This document shows, piece after piece, positions 23,903 to 33,338 of a DNA stretch of 64,000 nucleotides. The stretch lies in contig NZ_JXSL01000022.1 of assembly GCF_000829825.1 (NCBI RefSeq), positions 124,001-188,000 of the forward strand. Reading direction: 5' to 3'. Origin of the DNA: Paramagnetospirillum magnetotacticum MS-1. Lineage in GTDB: Bacteria > Pseudomonadota > Alphaproteobacteria > Rhodospirillales > Magnetospirillaceae. The notes below the pieces were generated by a model. It was not told where the DNA came from. It was given only the letters and a program-made list of their open reading frames with translations, and did no database searches. Position 1 is the first letter of the stretch. The number at the start of each line of letters is the position of its first letter. The position numbers and the translations under genes were made by a program.

Positions 23903-25066
23903 CTACCCCAAATGTTCCCGCATCACATAATCCTCGGCCTGCATTTCCATGAGGCGCGAGACGGTGCGTTGGAACTCGAAGGCTCCGACGCCTTCGGGAT
24001 AGAGGGTCTCGGGCGGTGCGGCGGCCGAGCAGATCAGGGTCACCTTGTGCTCGTAAAGAGCGTCGATCAAGGTGACGAAGCGCCGGGCCTCGTCCTTGTT
24101 GGCGGGTGACAGAAGCGGGATGTCGGACAGGATCAGGGTGTGATAGCGCCCCGCCAGGGCGAGGTAGTCGCTGGGGCCTAAGGCCGTGCCGCAGAGCTGG
24201 GAAAAGGCGAAGCGGGCCACACCGGCTCCGGCCAGGGGGACGCGCAGTTGGCGGCCATTGACCTCGATGGTGTGGGGATTGGTGCTGGTGCCCTCGGTCA
24301 GGCGGGCGAAGGCCAGTTCCAGGGCGTTTTCCGCCTCTTCCGACAGCGGCGCGTGATAGACCTGGAGGCCGCGCTTACGGCCCAGGCGGTAGTCGCGATC
24401 CGAGTTCAGCTCCAAAATATCGAGCTTTTCCTCGATCAGCTTGATGAAGGGGATGAAGCGGTCGCGCTGAAGCCCGTCCTTGTAGAGGTCGCTGGGATGG
24501 CGGTTCGAGGTGATCACCACCACCACGCCGTCATCCATCAGGCATTTGAACAGGCGCCCCACGATCATGGCGTCGGCGATGTCGGTGACCTGCAACTCGT
24601 CGAGACAGAGCAACCAGGCTTCCGAGGCGATGGCGCGGGCCAGCTTGGGAATGGGGTCGGCATCGCCGCGCGATGGGGTCTGGCGCCACTTGTGGATGTC
24701 GCGGTGGATGTCACGCATGAATTCGTGGAAGTGGACGCGCTTCTTGCCAGGGATCGAGACGGTGTGGAAGAACAGGTCCATCAGCATGGACTTGCCGCGC
24801 CCCACCTCGCCGAAGATGTACAATCCGTGTTTGGGCGCCGCCTGGGTGGCCAGATCGCCAGCCCCCCAGTTCCAGGTGGAGGTGGGCGCCGCCTTCTTCA
24901 GGCCGAAGCGGGCCAGCCAGCCGGATTCACCCAGGGCCGGGCGATAGCGCGCCAGGGCGTGGTGGAGGCTTTGCAGCTTCTCCATGGCCAGTTCCTGGGC
25001 GACGTCGGGCCGGACCTCGCCGCTTTGGACCTTGGCGCGATAGGCGAACAGGGGGCCTTCGCCCAT
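23903..25066 (-). CDS. zapE: Cell division protein ZapE (AFG1-like ATPase)
   Basis: 387 residues. Walker A in GEVGRGKSMLMDLFF, Walker B in LLCLDELQVTDIADAM and sensor region VVVITSNRHPSDLY define the AFG1/LACE1-type P-loop ATPase. In E. coli ZapE associates with FtsZ late in constriction. The start MGEGPLFAYRAKV gives the normal family length. In related alphaproteobacteria it is commonly next to mdh; here 4.1 kb of unrelated sequence separates them. Confidence 0.92.
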   Translation of the reverse strand: MGEGPLFAYRAKVQSGEVRPDVAQELAMEKLQSLHHALARYRPALGESGWLARFGLKKAAPTSTWNWGAGDLATQAAPKHGLYIFGEVGRGKSMLMDLFFHTVSIPGKKRVHFHEFMRDIHRDIHKWRQTPSRGDADPIPKLARAIASEAWLLCLDELQVTDIADAMIVGRLFKCLMDDGVVVVITSNRHPSDLYKDGLQRDRFIPFIKLIEEKLDILELNSDRDYRLGRKRGLQVYHAPLSEEAENALELAFARLTEGTSTNPHTIEVNGRQLRVPLAGAGVARFAFSQLCGTALGPSDYLALAGRYHTLILSDIPLLSPANKDEARRFVTLIDALYEHKVTLICSAAAPPETLYPEGVGAFEFQRTVSRLMEMQAEDYVMREHLG

Positions 25067-25092
25067 GGTTCCCTTAAGCTCCCGAAATGAAG

Positions 25093-25116
25093 CGGGCGGG
25101 AGTTTCCTCCCGCCCG
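25093..25116 (-). terminator. Probable terminator after the DHH gene
   Basis: CGGGCGGGAG, TTTC and CTCCCGCCCG form a perfect 10-bp hairpin 20 nt after the DHH stop codon. The tail on the minus strand is CTTCATTTC, only moderately U-rich. Confidence 0.55.
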
Positions 25117-25135
25117 GTCACGGATGTCTGGCCGC

Positions 25136-26068
25136 TCAGCCGTCGGCGTTGATGGTGGCGATGATGTCGCCCAACGCCTTGTCGCACACGGCGTTGTCCA
25201 CCTGGCAGGTGCCGGCGTTCATGTGGCCGCCGCCGCCGTATTTCAGGCACAGCTCGCCCACATTGGTCTTGGACGAACGGTTGACGATGGATTTGCCGAT
25301 GGCGAAGACGGTGTTCTGCTTCTTCACGCCCCACAATTCGTGGATGGAGATGTTGGTCTCCGGGTACAGCGCATAGATCATGAAGCGGTTGCCGGCATAG
25401 ATGGTCTCCTCGCCGCGCAGGTCGAGAACCACCAGATTCTTGTGGACGGTGGAACAGCGCTTGATCTGGTCCTTGAACTTCTCGGCATGCTCGAAATAGA
25501 TGTCGGTCCGTTCCTTGACATCGGGCAGGGCCAGGATCTGGTCGATATTGTGATTCCGGCAGTAATCGATCAGGTCCATCATCAGCTGGTAGTTGGACAC
25601 CCGGAACTCACGGAAGCGGCCCAGGCCGGTGCGGGCGTCCATGATGTAGTTCAGCAGGGTCCAGCCGGTGGGGTCGAGGATCTCCTCCAGGGAGTACTGG
25701 GCGGAATCGCCCTGATCCACTGCCGCCATCATCTCGTCCCAGGAAGATGGGAACACCTTGGCGCCGCCGTAATAGTTATAGACCACGCGGGCCGCCGAGG
25801 GGGCTTCCGCCTCGATGATGTGGTTTTCCTTCTTGCCCACCCGGATGGTCTCGGACAAGTGGTGGTCGAAGGCGATATGCACGCCGTCCACATAGGGAAG
25901 GTTGGTGGTGATGTCCTTTGGCCCGATCTCGATGATGCCGTCCTGCATATCCTTGGGGTGGACGAACTTGATATCATCGATGAGATCGAGCTGCTTCAGC
26001 AGGACCGCACAGACCAGACCGTCAAAGTCGCTGCGCGTAACCAGCCGGAATTTCTTACCGTCGGACAT
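25136..26068 (-). CDS. DHH-family phosphoesterase
   Basis: 310 residues. The DHH domain shows TRSDFDGLVCAVLL near the N-terminus and AFDHHLSE, with a C-terminal DHHA1-type motif GGGGHMNAGTCQ. These Asp and His residues bind two divalent metals (family knowledge). Relatives include exopolyphosphatases, nanoRNases and c-di-AMP phosphodiesterases; I cannot choose among them. It was chosen from MSDGKKFRLVTRS; the longer open frame covers the divergent promoter. Divergent from the small lipoprotein at 26228. Confidence 0.82.
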   Translation of the reverse strand: MSDGKKFRLVTRSDFDGLVCAVLLKQLDLIDDIKFVHPKDMQDGIIEIGPKDITTNLPYVDGVHIAFDHHLSETIRVGKKENHIIEAEAPSAARVVYNYYGGAKVFPSSWDEMMAAVDQGDSAQYSLEEILDPTGWTLLNYIMDARTGLGRFREFRVSNYQLMMDLIDYCRNHNIDQILALPDVKERTDIYFEHAEKFKDQIKRCSTVHKNLVVLDLRGEETIYAGNRFMIYALYPETNISIHELWGVKKQNTVFAIGKSIVNRSSKTNVGELCLKYGGGGHMNAGTCQVDNAVCDKALGDIIATINADG

Positions 26069-26227
26069 AGACCTACTCCTCTTTCCCGCCCCAGGGGGAG
26101 ATGCCATTTCCCCGAGAATAGCCTTGAGCGGTTCCAGTGACAACGTCCCAGGCGCAGGAATGTTTCCAAAACCTGGACTTTGGTTTAAACAATGGGGGTA
26201 CCCCACCGGATTTCACGGGCTTTTCCA

Positions 26228-26644
26228 ATGCTTGGCTTACGCAGCGCCGCTCTCATCATCGTTTTGGCCGTGCTCGGAGGCTGCTCCTCGGGCGATGCTT
26301 TCGTCGATCGCGCAGAGATGGCCAAGTCCATCAAGAAGCAGAAACTGCCCGGCTATAATGGTCAGGTAACGGTTTGCTATGACAGCGAGACGCCGAAGGC
26401 CGAGCGTGATCGGCTGGCCGCCGAGGCATGCGAGGTCTACGGCCTCAAGGCGCAGTTGACCAGCGAAACGCCGTGGCAATGCCGGATGACCGCTCCTCAC
26501 CGCGCCCAGTATTATTGCTATGATCCCGATATGCGCATGGCCGATGGGTCGTTGGTGAACCCGTTTTCCAATTCCCAGGTCAAGGCCTGGAACCGGGAAC
26601 GAAATGCCGCCAAGGCCGGGCAACAGCCAGAGGCCGAGCAATAA
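26228..26644 (+). CDS. Small lipoprotein of unknown function
   Basis: 138 residues. The signal MLGLRSAALIIVLAVLGGC gives a lipobox with acylated Cys19. The mature part contains four further Cys (VCYDSE, EACEVYG, WQCRMT, YYCYD) that could form two disulfides, and a Gln/Glu-rich tail. No family is recognised. A start further upstream (26192) is open but would put 12 residues before the signal. No strong SD is visible for either start. It ends at a shared terminator facing sdhB. Confidence 0.7.
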   Translation: MLGLRSAALIIVLAVLGGCSSGDAFVDRAEMAKSIKKQKLPGYNGQVTVCYDSETPKAERDRLAAEACEVYGLKAQLTSETPWQCRMTAPHRAQYYCYDPDMRMADGSLVNPFSNSQVKAWNRERNAAKAGQQPEAEQ

Positions 26645-26655
26645 GCGAAGAAAAA

Positions 26656-26679
26656 GGGCGGCTCCCAAGGGAACCGCCC
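26656..26679. terminator. Bidirectional terminator between the lipoprotein gene and sdhB
   Basis: GGGCGGCTCC, CAAG and GGAACCGCCC pair with one G-U/C-A irregularity. AAAAA precedes and ATTCTTTT follows, giving U-rich tails on both strands. Confidence 0.75.
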
Positions 26680-26705
26680 CATTCTTTTGGCCGTGAAAGG
26701 CCGCG

Positions 26706-27485
26706 TCAGATGCGGCGCTCCGCGATCTTTTCCTTGATGGCGCCAATGGCCTTGGCCGGGTTGAGGCCCTTGGGGCAAGTCTTGGTGCAGTTCATGATGG
26801 TGTGGCAGCGATACAACTTGAAGGGATCTTCAAGGGCATCCAGACGCTCGCCGGTCATCTCGTCGCGGGTGTCGAGAATCCAGCGGGCGGCCTGCAGCAG
26901 AACGGCCGGGCCGAGATAGCGGTCGCCGTTCCACCAGTAGCTGGGGCAGCTGGTCTGGCAGCAGAAGCACAGGATGCATTCCCAAAGTCCGTCGAGCTTC
27001 TCGCGCTCTTCCGGGCTCTGCAGACGCTCGCCATCGGGCGGCGGAGCGGTCTGGGTCTGCATCCAGGGCTTGACCGAGGCCAGCTGGGCATAGGGGCGGG
27101 TCAGGTCGGGGATCAGATCCTTGACCACCGGCATGTGCGGCAAAGGATAGATGGCCGCGTCGCCCTTGATGTCCTCGATGGGCTTCAGGCACGACAGCGT
27201 ATTGGTGCCGTCGATATTCATGGCGCAGGACCCGCAGATGCCTTCGCGGCAGGAGCGGCGGAAGGTCAAGGTCGAGTCGATCTCGTTCTTGATCTTCAAG
27301 AGGGCGTCCAGAACCATGGGGCCGCAGTTATCGAGATCGATCTCGTAGCTGTCGAGCCGGGGATTGGCGTTGGAATCGGGGTCATAGCGGTAGATCTTGA
27401 AGACCTTGACGTTCTTGGCGCCGACGGCCTTGTAGACTTTTCCGGGCTGGACCCGCGAATTGGCGGGTAGGGCGAAATCGACCAT
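26706..27485 (-). CDS. sdhB: Succinate dehydrogenase iron-sulfur subunit
   Basis: 259 residues. The plant-type [2Fe-2S] ligands lie in [21 protein letters not shown]. The C-terminal [4Fe-4S] and [3Fe-4S] ligands lie in [19 protein letters not shown] and [20 protein letters not shown]. It carries electrons from SdhA FAD to the membrane quinone site. It lies 21 nt after sdhA, last of sdhCDAB. Confidence 0.96.
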   Translation of the reverse strand: MVDFALPANSRVQPGKVYKAVGAKNVKVFKIYRYDPDSNANPRLDSYEIDLDNCGPMVLDALLKIKNEIDSTLTFRRSCREGICGSCAMNIDGTNTLSCLKPIEDIKGDAAIYPLPHMPVVKDLIPDLTRPYAQLASVKPWMQTQTAPPPDGERLQSPEEREKLDGLWECILCFCCQTSCPSYWWNGDRYLGPAVLLQAARWILDTRDEMTGERLDALEDPFKLYRCHTIMNCTKTCPKGLNPAKAIGAIKEKIAERRI

Positions 27486-27506
27486 GTGCGTTCTCCTTAC
27501 CCTTCC

Positions 27507-29288
27507 TTAGTACACGCGCTTTTGCGGCTTGATGTACTCGACTTCGTCGGTCAGCGTGTAGGTGTGCACCGGACGGTAGTCCAGCTTCACCTTGCCGTTC
27601 TCGACCCAGGCCAGCGAGTGCTTCTGCCAGTTGACGTCGTCGCGGTCGGGATAATCCTCGTGGGCGTGGGCGCCGCGGCTCTCGTGACGGGCTTCCGCCG
27701 ACACGATGGTGGCCAGGGCGCAATCCATCAGGTTTTCCAGCTCCAGGGCCTCGACCAGATCCGAGTTCCACACGGTGGAGCGGTCGTTGATCTTGATCTG
27801 GGGCAGGGTGGAGGCCACCTGATCCATCTTGGCGCAGCCCTCGGCCAGCGACTTGGACGTGCGGAACACCGCCGCGTCCATCTGCATGGTCTTTTGCATG
27901 GCCAGGCGGATTTCGCTGGTATGCATGGAGCCGTTGGCGTTGCGCAGACGATCGAAGCGCGACAGGGCCAGGTCGCTGCCATCCTTGGGCAGCGGCTTGT
28001 GCGGGGTGCCGGGCTTCAGGGTCTCGGCGGCGCGCAGAGCCGAAGCGCGGCCGAACACCACGATGTCCAGCAGCGAGTTGGTGCCCAGACGGTTGGCGCC
28101 GTGCACCGAGACGCAGGCCGCCTCGCCGATGGCCATCAGGCCCTCGACGGTGGCGTCGGGGTTCTCGGCGGTGGGGCGCAGCACCTCACCGTACAGATTG
28201 GTGGGGATGCCGCCCATGTTGTAGTGCACGGTGGGCAGAACCGGGATCGGCTCCTTGGTCACATCCACGCCGGCGAAGATCTTCGCCGTCTCGGAAATGC
28301 CCGGCAGGCGCAGTTCCAGGGTTTCGGCGCCCAGATGTTCCAGGTGCAGGTAGATGTGGTCGTTTTCCTTGCCGACACCACGACCCTCGCGGATCTCCAT
28401 GGTCATGGCGCGCGACACCACGTCGCGGGACGCCAGATCCTTGGCGGTGGGGGCATAACGCTCCATGAAGCGCTCGCCGGCGGAATTGGTGACATAACCA
28501 CCTTCGCCACGGGCCCCCTCGGTGATCAGGCAGCCCGAACCGTAGATGCCGGTGGGGTGGAACTGCACGAATTCCATGTCCTGGAGCGGCAGACCGGCGC
28601 GGGCGACCAGGCCGTGGCCGTCGCCGGTGCAGGTATGCGCCGAGGTGCACGAGAAGAAGGCGCGGCCGTAACCGCCCGAGGCCAGAACGACCTTATGGGC
28701 GCGGAAGCGGTGCAGCGTGCCGTCGTCCAGATTCCAGGCGATGACGCCGCGACAGGCGCCGTTCTCCATGATCAGGTCGATGGCGAAGTACTCGATGAAG
28801 AACTCGCACTGATGCTTCAGGCACTGGGAGTACAGCGTGTGCAGGATGGCATGTCCGGTGCGGTCGGCCGCGGCGCAGGCGCGCTGCACCGGCTTCTCAC
28901 CGAAATTGGACATGTGGCCGCCGAACGGGCGCTGATAGATCTTGCCCTCGGGCGTGCGCGAGAAGGGCACGCCGAAATGCTCGAGCTCGTGCACGGCCGG
29001 GACGGCCTCGCGGCACATATATTCGATGGCGTCTTGGTCGCCCAGCCAGTCCGACCCCTTGACGGTGTCGTACATGTGCCACTTCCAGTTATCCTCGGCC
29101 ATGTTGCCGAGCGAAGCGCCGATACCGCCCTGGGCGGCCACGGTGTGGGAGCGGGTGGGGAACACCTTGGTGATGCAGGCGGTCTTGAACCCGGCCTGAC
29201 CCATGCCCATGGTGGCGCGCAGGCCGGCGCCGCCGGCACCGACGACGACCACGTCATAGGTATGGTCGATGATCTTGTAGGCAGCCAT
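27507..29288 (-). CDS. sdhA: Succinate dehydrogenase flavoprotein subunit
   Basis: 593 residues. FAD-binding [21 protein letters not shown], the covalent-FAD histidine region [14 protein letters not shown], and the active-site region with [21 protein letters not shown]. Oxidises succinate to fumarate. The ATG ([12 protein letters not shown]) was chosen because GGAG lies 9 nt upstream; an in-frame TTG five codons earlier overlaps the sdhD end. Standard length. Confidence 0.96.
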   Translation of the reverse strand: MAAYKIIDHTYDVVVVGAGGAGLRATMGMGQAGFKTACITKVFPTRSHTVAAQGGIGASLGNMAEDNWKWHMYDTVKGSDWLGDQDAIEYMCREAVPAVHELEHFGVPFSRTPEGKIYQRPFGGHMSNFGEKPVQRACAAADRTGHAILHTLYSQCLKHQCEFFIEYFAIDLIMENGACRGVIAWNLDDGTLHRFRAHKVVLASGGYGRAFFSCTSAHTCTGDGHGLVARAGLPLQDMEFVQFHPTGIYGSGCLITEGARGEGGYVTNSAGERFMERYAPTAKDLASRDVVSRAMTMEIREGRGVGKENDHIYLHLEHLGAETLELRLPGISETAKIFAGVDVTKEPIPVLPTVHYNMGGIPTNLYGEVLRPTAENPDATVEGLMAIGEAACVSVHGANRLGTNSLLDIVVFGRASALRAAETLKPGTPHKPLPKDGSDLALSRFDRLRNANGSMHTSEIRLAMQKTMQMDAAVFRTSKSLAEGCAKMDQVASTLPQIKINDRSTVWNSDLVEALELENLMDCALATIVSAEARHESRGAHAHEDYPDRDDVNWQKHSLAWVENGKVKLDYRPVHTYTLTDEVEYIKPQKRVY

Positions 29289-29292
29289 GGCG

Positions 29293-29676
29293 TCAGGCTC
29301 CAATCGCGACTTTGAGGATCGACACCGTCATGAAGACGGCGAGGAAAGCGATGACCAGCTTGGACCCGACCAGGGCTGCGACCTTCTTGCACTCGCAGTG
29401 GACGTAGTCCTCGATCACCACCTGCAGGCCCAGCTGGGCGTGATACAGCACCGTGAGGACGGTGAGCAGCAGCAGCGAGGAATTGCCGGGCTTGGCCATC
29501 CACGCCTTGAAGGTGGCGTAGTCGGCATGCGACAGGCCGATCACGGAGACGGCGAACCACAGCGACAGGGGGATCAGGAAGATGGCGGTGACGCGCTGGG
29601 CGATCCAGTGGCTGGCGCCTTCCTTGGCGGAACCGAGGCCGCGGGCGCGGCCGACGGGGGATTCGAGGCGGCTCAT
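29293..29676 (-). CDS. sdhD: Succinate dehydrogenase membrane anchor
   Basis: 127 residues with three hydrophobic helices. [19 protein letters not shown] precedes helix 1, and the haem/quinone region [17 protein letters not shown] holds a conserved His and the Asp-Tyr pair. Anchors SdhAB in the inner membrane with SdhC. Its stop lies 4 nt before the sdhA start. Confidence 0.93.
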   Translation of the reverse strand: MSRLESPVGRARGLGSAKEGASHWIAQRVTAIFLIPLSLWFAVSVIGLSHADYATFKAWMAKPGNSSLLLLTVLTVLYHAQLGLQVVIEDYVHCECKKVAALVGSKLVIAFLAVFMTVSILKVAIGA

Positions 29677-29691
29677 TTTGCGCTCTCCCGA

Positions 29692-30069
29692 TTACAGGCC
29701 AAAGACCCAGGCCAGCACGGTCAGGAGGGCGGCAGCGCCCACGACCATGCGGCCCGACTTGTCGGCCTCGGCGATCTCATAGCCACGGCCCTTGTCCCAG
29801 AACAGGTGACGGATGCCGTTGCACAGGTGATAGAACAGGGCCGCGGTCCAGCCGAACAGCACCAGCTTGCCCAGCACCGAGCCGAGCACGGCCTGGGCGT
29901 GCCCATAGGCGACGGGGCCATAGGCGGCCGAGGCCAGCCAATAGGCCAGCACGATGGTGCCGACCGCGAGAGCCACGCCGGTGATGCGGTGGCTGATGGA
30001 CAAGATGGCCGTGAACGGCATCCTGTAAACCTGGACGTGTGGCGAAAGCGGCCGGGTGCGCGTTGTCAT
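29692..30069 (-). CDS. sdhC: Succinate dehydrogenase cytochrome b556 subunit
   Basis: 125 residues. RPLSPHVQVYRMPFTAILSI, SHRITGVALAVG and the haem-ligand region FYHLCNGIRHLFWDKG are typical of SdhC; three membrane helices. First gene of sdhCDAB. The 295 nt upstream contain a small hairpin (AGGGCCG with CGGCCCT) and a GC-rich leader, but no certain promoter. Confidence 0.93.
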   Translation of the reverse strand: MTTRTRPLSPHVQVYRMPFTAILSISHRITGVALAVGTIVLAYWLASAAYGPVAYGHAQAVLGSVLGKLVLFGWTAALFYHLCNGIRHLFWDKGRGYEIAEADKSGRMVVGAAALLTVLAWVFGL

Positions 30070-30332
30070 GGCTGGAGCCCCTGAAATACGGACGACGAGG
30101 GCCGTTAAGTCGGCCCTTTGCGGCGATGCGGTGTAGGTGTTTAGCCCCTCGCGCCCTCCGAGTCAACGATAGGAAACCACACTTTTCGGCAGGGCAGCCT
30201 ACCCGGTGGGAGTAGGGCAAAGCCCTCAGCCGGTCCCGATACGGCCAAATACCTTGGGGAGTCGCCTGTCGGGGGTAGGTCAGCCATCGGTGGGGTAGGG
30301 CGTGATGGCGCAGCATGAAGGAACAGGGGAGC

Positions 30333-30354
30333 GCGAGGGGACGAGTCCCCTCGC
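30333..30354. other. GC hairpin downstream of mesaconyl-CoA hydratase gene
   Basis: GCGAGGGGAC, GA and GTCCCCTCGC form a perfect 10-bp stem 11 nt after the stop codon. No U-run follows on the minus strand, so termination is uncertain. Confidence 0.45.
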
Positions 30355-30364
30355 ATCGTCCACC

Positions 30365-31441
30365 TTACTTCTTCCTGGGCATCAACACTGTGTAATCGAA
30401 GTCCAGCACCACGCTGGCGTCGAAATCCTTGCCGTTTTCCGCCTTGAGGGGGAAGGCGGCGCAAGGGCAGTTCTTGGTGGCGACCAGGCGCAGGCGCAGC
30501 GCGCCCACGTCCTTGCGGCCGGGCACCTCGATCTTTTCCAGCACTTCGGTCCAGGCGTGGATGGTATCGCCCGCGAAGGTGGGGTTGGTGTGGCGGCCGC
30601 CATTGATGGCGACGATCTTGAAGGCGTTGCCAAGGCCGTTGAAGGACAGGGCGCGGGCGAGAGAGATGATATGGCCGCCATAGATCAGGCGGCGGCCAAA
30701 GCGGCCCTGGCCCTCGGTGTACTGGTTGAAGTGCACCTTGGCGGTGTTCTGCCACAGGCGGGTGGCCATCATGTGTTCGGCTTCCTCGATGGTCATGCCG
30801 TCCACATGGTCGATCTTCTCGCCCACGGCGTAGTCGTCCCACAGATGGGGGCTGCCCGCCAGAGTGGTGTCATAGGCCCCCAGCGTCAGGCTCTCGGGGA
30901 TCACCAGATCGGCGGCGGCGACGGCGGAGGGCAGTTCGGGCACGGTTTCTGCGGGCGAGGGCGCGTTCAGGTCACGCTTCTTGACCATCACCCAGCGGAC
31001 GTATTCCACCACCATTTCCTGAAGCTGGTTGGTGCCCACCGAGCGGACATAGACCACGCCGGTCTGCTTGTTGGAGTTTTCCTTCAGCCCGATGACCGTC
31101 GAGGTGGTGGTGATGGTGTCGCCGGGATAGACCATCTCGCCGAAGCGGCCCGCGGCATAGCCCAGATTGGCCACGGCGTTGAGGCTGATATCGGGGACGG
31201 TCTTGCCGAACACCACATGGAAAGCCAGCATGTCGTCCACGGGGGCGAGATGGCCCATGCTCTCGGCGCCCAGGCCGATGGACTTGGCGAATTCGGCCGA
31301 GGAATTGACGGCGAAGCGAGAACCGTAGAGCGCGGTGTAAAGCGCCACGTCGCCCGAAGTGACGGTGCGCGGCGTGGCATGGTTGATCACCTGGCCGAGG
31401 CGGAAGTCCTCGAAGAAGTTACCGGCATTGGTCTTGGTCAT
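30365..31441 (-). CDS. mch: Mesaconyl-CoA hydratase (double MaoC/hotdog)
   Basis: 358 residues, with two MaoC-like hotdog repeats. The N-terminal start NFFEDFRLGQVINHATPRTV is characteristic of Mch, as are TALYGSRFAVNSS and YGGHIISLARALSFNG. In the ethylmalonyl-CoA pathway it hydrates mesaconyl-C1-CoA to beta-methylmalyl-CoA during C2 assimilation. It is followed upstream (12 nt) by a CitE-family gene that could process the next intermediates, and the pair reads as an operon. Confidence 0.85.
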   Translation of the reverse strand: MTKTNAGNFFEDFRLGQVINHATPRTVTSGDVALYTALYGSRFAVNSSAEFAKSIGLGAESMGHLAPVDDMLAFHVVFGKTVPDISLNAVANLGYAAGRFGEMVYPGDTITTTSTVIGLKENSNKQTGVVYVRSVGTNQLQEMVVEYVRWVMVKKRDLNAPSPAETVPELPSAVAAADLVIPESLTLGAYDTTLAGSPHLWDDYAVGEKIDHVDGMTIEEAEHMMATRLWQNTAKVHFNQYTEGQGRFGRRLIYGGHIISLARALSFNGLGNAFKIVAINGGRHTNPTFAGDTIHAWTEVLEKIEVPGRKDVGALRLRLVATKNCPCAAFPLKAENGKDFDASVVLDFDYTVLMPRKK

Positions 31442-31452
31442 GGCGATGCTCC

Positions 31453-32325
31453 TCAGGCCATTGCGGCGATCTGGTCGGACAGCGCAACGATGCGTCGCGC
31501 ATTCTCCACATGCAGGTTCTCGATCAGCTTGCCATCGACCACCACGACGCCCTTACCGGCGGCGGCGGCTTCGGCATGGGCGGCGATGATCTTCTTCGAC
31601 CACTCGATGTCTTTCTCGGCCGGGGCGAAGACGCGGTTGGCGGCGTCGATGGTCTTAGGGTGGATCAGGGTCTTGCCGTCAAAGCCCAGTTCCAGCCCTT
31701 GGGTGCAGGAATATTCGAAGCCCGCATCGTCGTTGAGGTCGAGATAGACGCCGTCCAGGGCCGCCAGACCATAGGCGCGGGCCGCCAGCAGACACAGACC
31801 CAGGCTGGTGATCATGGGCAGGCGGTCGCGGGTATGGGCGCAGTGCAGATCCTTGGCCAGATCCGAGGTGCCCATGACGAAACCGCCCATGCGGGGGCTG
31901 GAGCCCGCGATCTCTTCGGCGCGGAGCATGCCGCGCGGCGTCTCCATCATGCACCAGATGGCCATCTGGGCAGGCGCGCCGTTGGCGGCCATGATGGCTT
32001 CCACCTGGCGCACCGTGTCGGCGCTTTCCACCTTGGGGATGAGGATGGCGTCCGCTCCGCAAGCGGCCGCCGCGGCCACGTCGGCCTGACCCCAGGGAGT
32101 GGCCAGCGAATTGACGCGCACCAGCAGTTCGCGGGCGCCATAGCCGCCAGCCTGGACCGCATCGACGACTTGGCGGCGGGCCTCTTCCTTGGCATCGGGG
32201 GCGACCGCGTCTTCCAGGTCGAGGATCAGGCCGTCGGCGGCCAGCGTCCGGGCCTTTTCCAGGGCGCGCGGATTGGAGCCGGGCATGTAGAGGACGGAGC
32301 GGCGGGGCCGCGCGGTGGTCGCCAT
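31453..32325 (-). CDS. HpcH/HpaI-CitE family malyl-CoA lyase or thioesterase
   Basis: 290 residues of the CitE fold: SVLYMPGSNPRALEKAR, LILDLEDAVAPDAKE, a metal-binding Glu in WCMMETPRGMLRA, and GFDGKTLIHPKTIDAAN. The N-terminus resembles the (3S)-malyl-CoA thioesterase (Mcl2) subgroup more than Mcl1 lyase, as recalled from the families. Its position just upstream of mesaconyl-CoA hydratase supports a role in the ethylmalonyl-CoA pathway. The start follows GGAGA by 7 nt. Lyase versus thioesterase is unresolved. Confidence 0.8.
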   Translation of the reverse strand: MATTARPRRSVLYMPGSNPRALEKARTLAADGLILDLEDAVAPDAKEEARRQVVDAVQAGGYGARELLVRVNSLATPWGQADVAAAAACGADAILIPKVESADTVRQVEAIMAANGAPAQMAIWCMMETPRGMLRAEEIAGSSPRMGGFVMGTSDLAKDLHCAHTRDRLPMITSLGLCLLAARAYGLAALDGVYLDLNDDAGFEYSCTQGLELGFDGKTLIHPKTIDAANRVFAPAEKDIEWSKKIIAAHAEAAAAGKGVVVVDGKLIENLHVENARRIVALSDQIAAMA

Positions 32326-32380
32326 GGACGAATCTCCGGACAAAGTGACAAAAGGCGGGGCAGACTACCCGATGGTCCGG

Positions 32381-32409
32381 TTGCGGCGCAACATTTGATC
32401 GTCTATACC
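32381..32409 (+). promoter_or_regulatory. Possible promoter of pdxY, near-leaderless
   Basis: TTGCGG, a 17-nt spacer and TATACC place the -10 only 9 nt before the pdxY ATG. Transcription would start about 3 nt upstream of the start codon. No SD is visible, which fits a leaderless message. Confidence 0.4.
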
Positions 32410-32418
32410 GGCTTTGAC

Positions 32419-33270
32419 ATGAAGATTCTTTCTTTCCAATCGGCGGTGACCTTCGGCCATGTGGGCAATTCCGCCGCCCTCTTCGCGGTGCAGCGCCTGG
32501 GGCTGGACGCCTGCCCGGTGGACACGGTGCAGTTCTCCAACCATCCCGGCTATGGGGCATGGCGGGGCGGTGCCCATTCCACCGACGGTCTGCGCGACAT
32601 CGTCGAAGGCCTTGACGGAGCCGGGCTGCTGCAAGAGTGCGGCGCGGTGCTGTCGGGCTATCTGGGCCGGGCCGAAACCGGCGAGGTGGTGGCCGAGGCG
32701 GTGCGGCGCCTGCGTCATTACCGCCCGGCCACCCCCTATCTCTGCGACCCGGTGATGGGCGACGAGGGCGGCGGGCTTTACGTGGCCGAGGGGATTCCGC
32801 AAGTCTTCGCCCAGACCCTTCTGCCCTTGGCCGACATCGCCACGCCCAATCGCTTCGAGCTTGGCATACTGACCGGTCGGTCTGTTGAGACCATCGGGGA
32901 TGCCCTGGCGGCGTCGCGCCAGTTGATGGCGCGGGGAACGAGGGCGGTGGTGACCACCAGCCTTCCCGCCGGAGACGGCATGATCTGCTGCCTGGCGGTC
33001 GATGTCCGGGGGGCCTGGATGGTGCGCACTCCGCTGCTGAGCTTCAATACGCCGCCCAATGGCGGCGGCGACACTTTGTCGGCGCTGCTGCTGGGGCATG
33101 TGCTGAAGGGGCGAGATCTGCCCGAGGCCCTGTCAAAGGCGGTCTCCAGTCTGTTCGGCGTGCTGGAGTTGACCCAAAGCACCGGGGGACGGGAACTGGC
33201 CCTGGTGGCGGGGCAGGGCGAGATCACACAACCCTCGCGGATTTTCCCGCCCATGCCGGTCGGAGCCTAA
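32419..33270 (+). CDS. pdxY: Pyridoxal kinase
   Basis: 283 residues of the ribokinase-like PdxK/PdxY group, phosphorylating pyridoxal in PLP salvage. It begins MKILSFQSAVTFGHVGNSAA (substrate site), then VQFSNHPGYGAWRG, YLCDPVMGDEGGGLYV, ATPNRFELGILTG and the anion-hole region NGGGDTLSALLLGH, in which the catalytic Asp follows GGG. Start is fixed by conservation rather than by an SD. Divergent from the CitE-like gene. Confidence 0.9.
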   Translation: MKILSFQSAVTFGHVGNSAALFAVQRLGLDACPVDTVQFSNHPGYGAWRGGAHSTDGLRDIVEGLDGAGLLQECGAVLSGYLGRAETGEVVAEAVRRLRHYRPATPYLCDPVMGDEGGGLYVAEGIPQVFAQTLLPLADIATPNRFELGILTGRSVETIGDALAASRQLMARGTRAVVTTSLPAGDGMICCLAVDVRGAWMVRTPLLSFNTPPNGGGDTLSALLLGHVLKGRDLPEALSKAVSSLFGVLELTQSTGGRELALVAGQGEITQPSRIFPPMPVGA

Positions 33271-33338
33271 GCTCCGCCCTTGACCGGAAGCGCCGGTTGC
33301 GTTTCTCCTGGCGCCCCGTACCCTGGTCGAGGTGGCCT

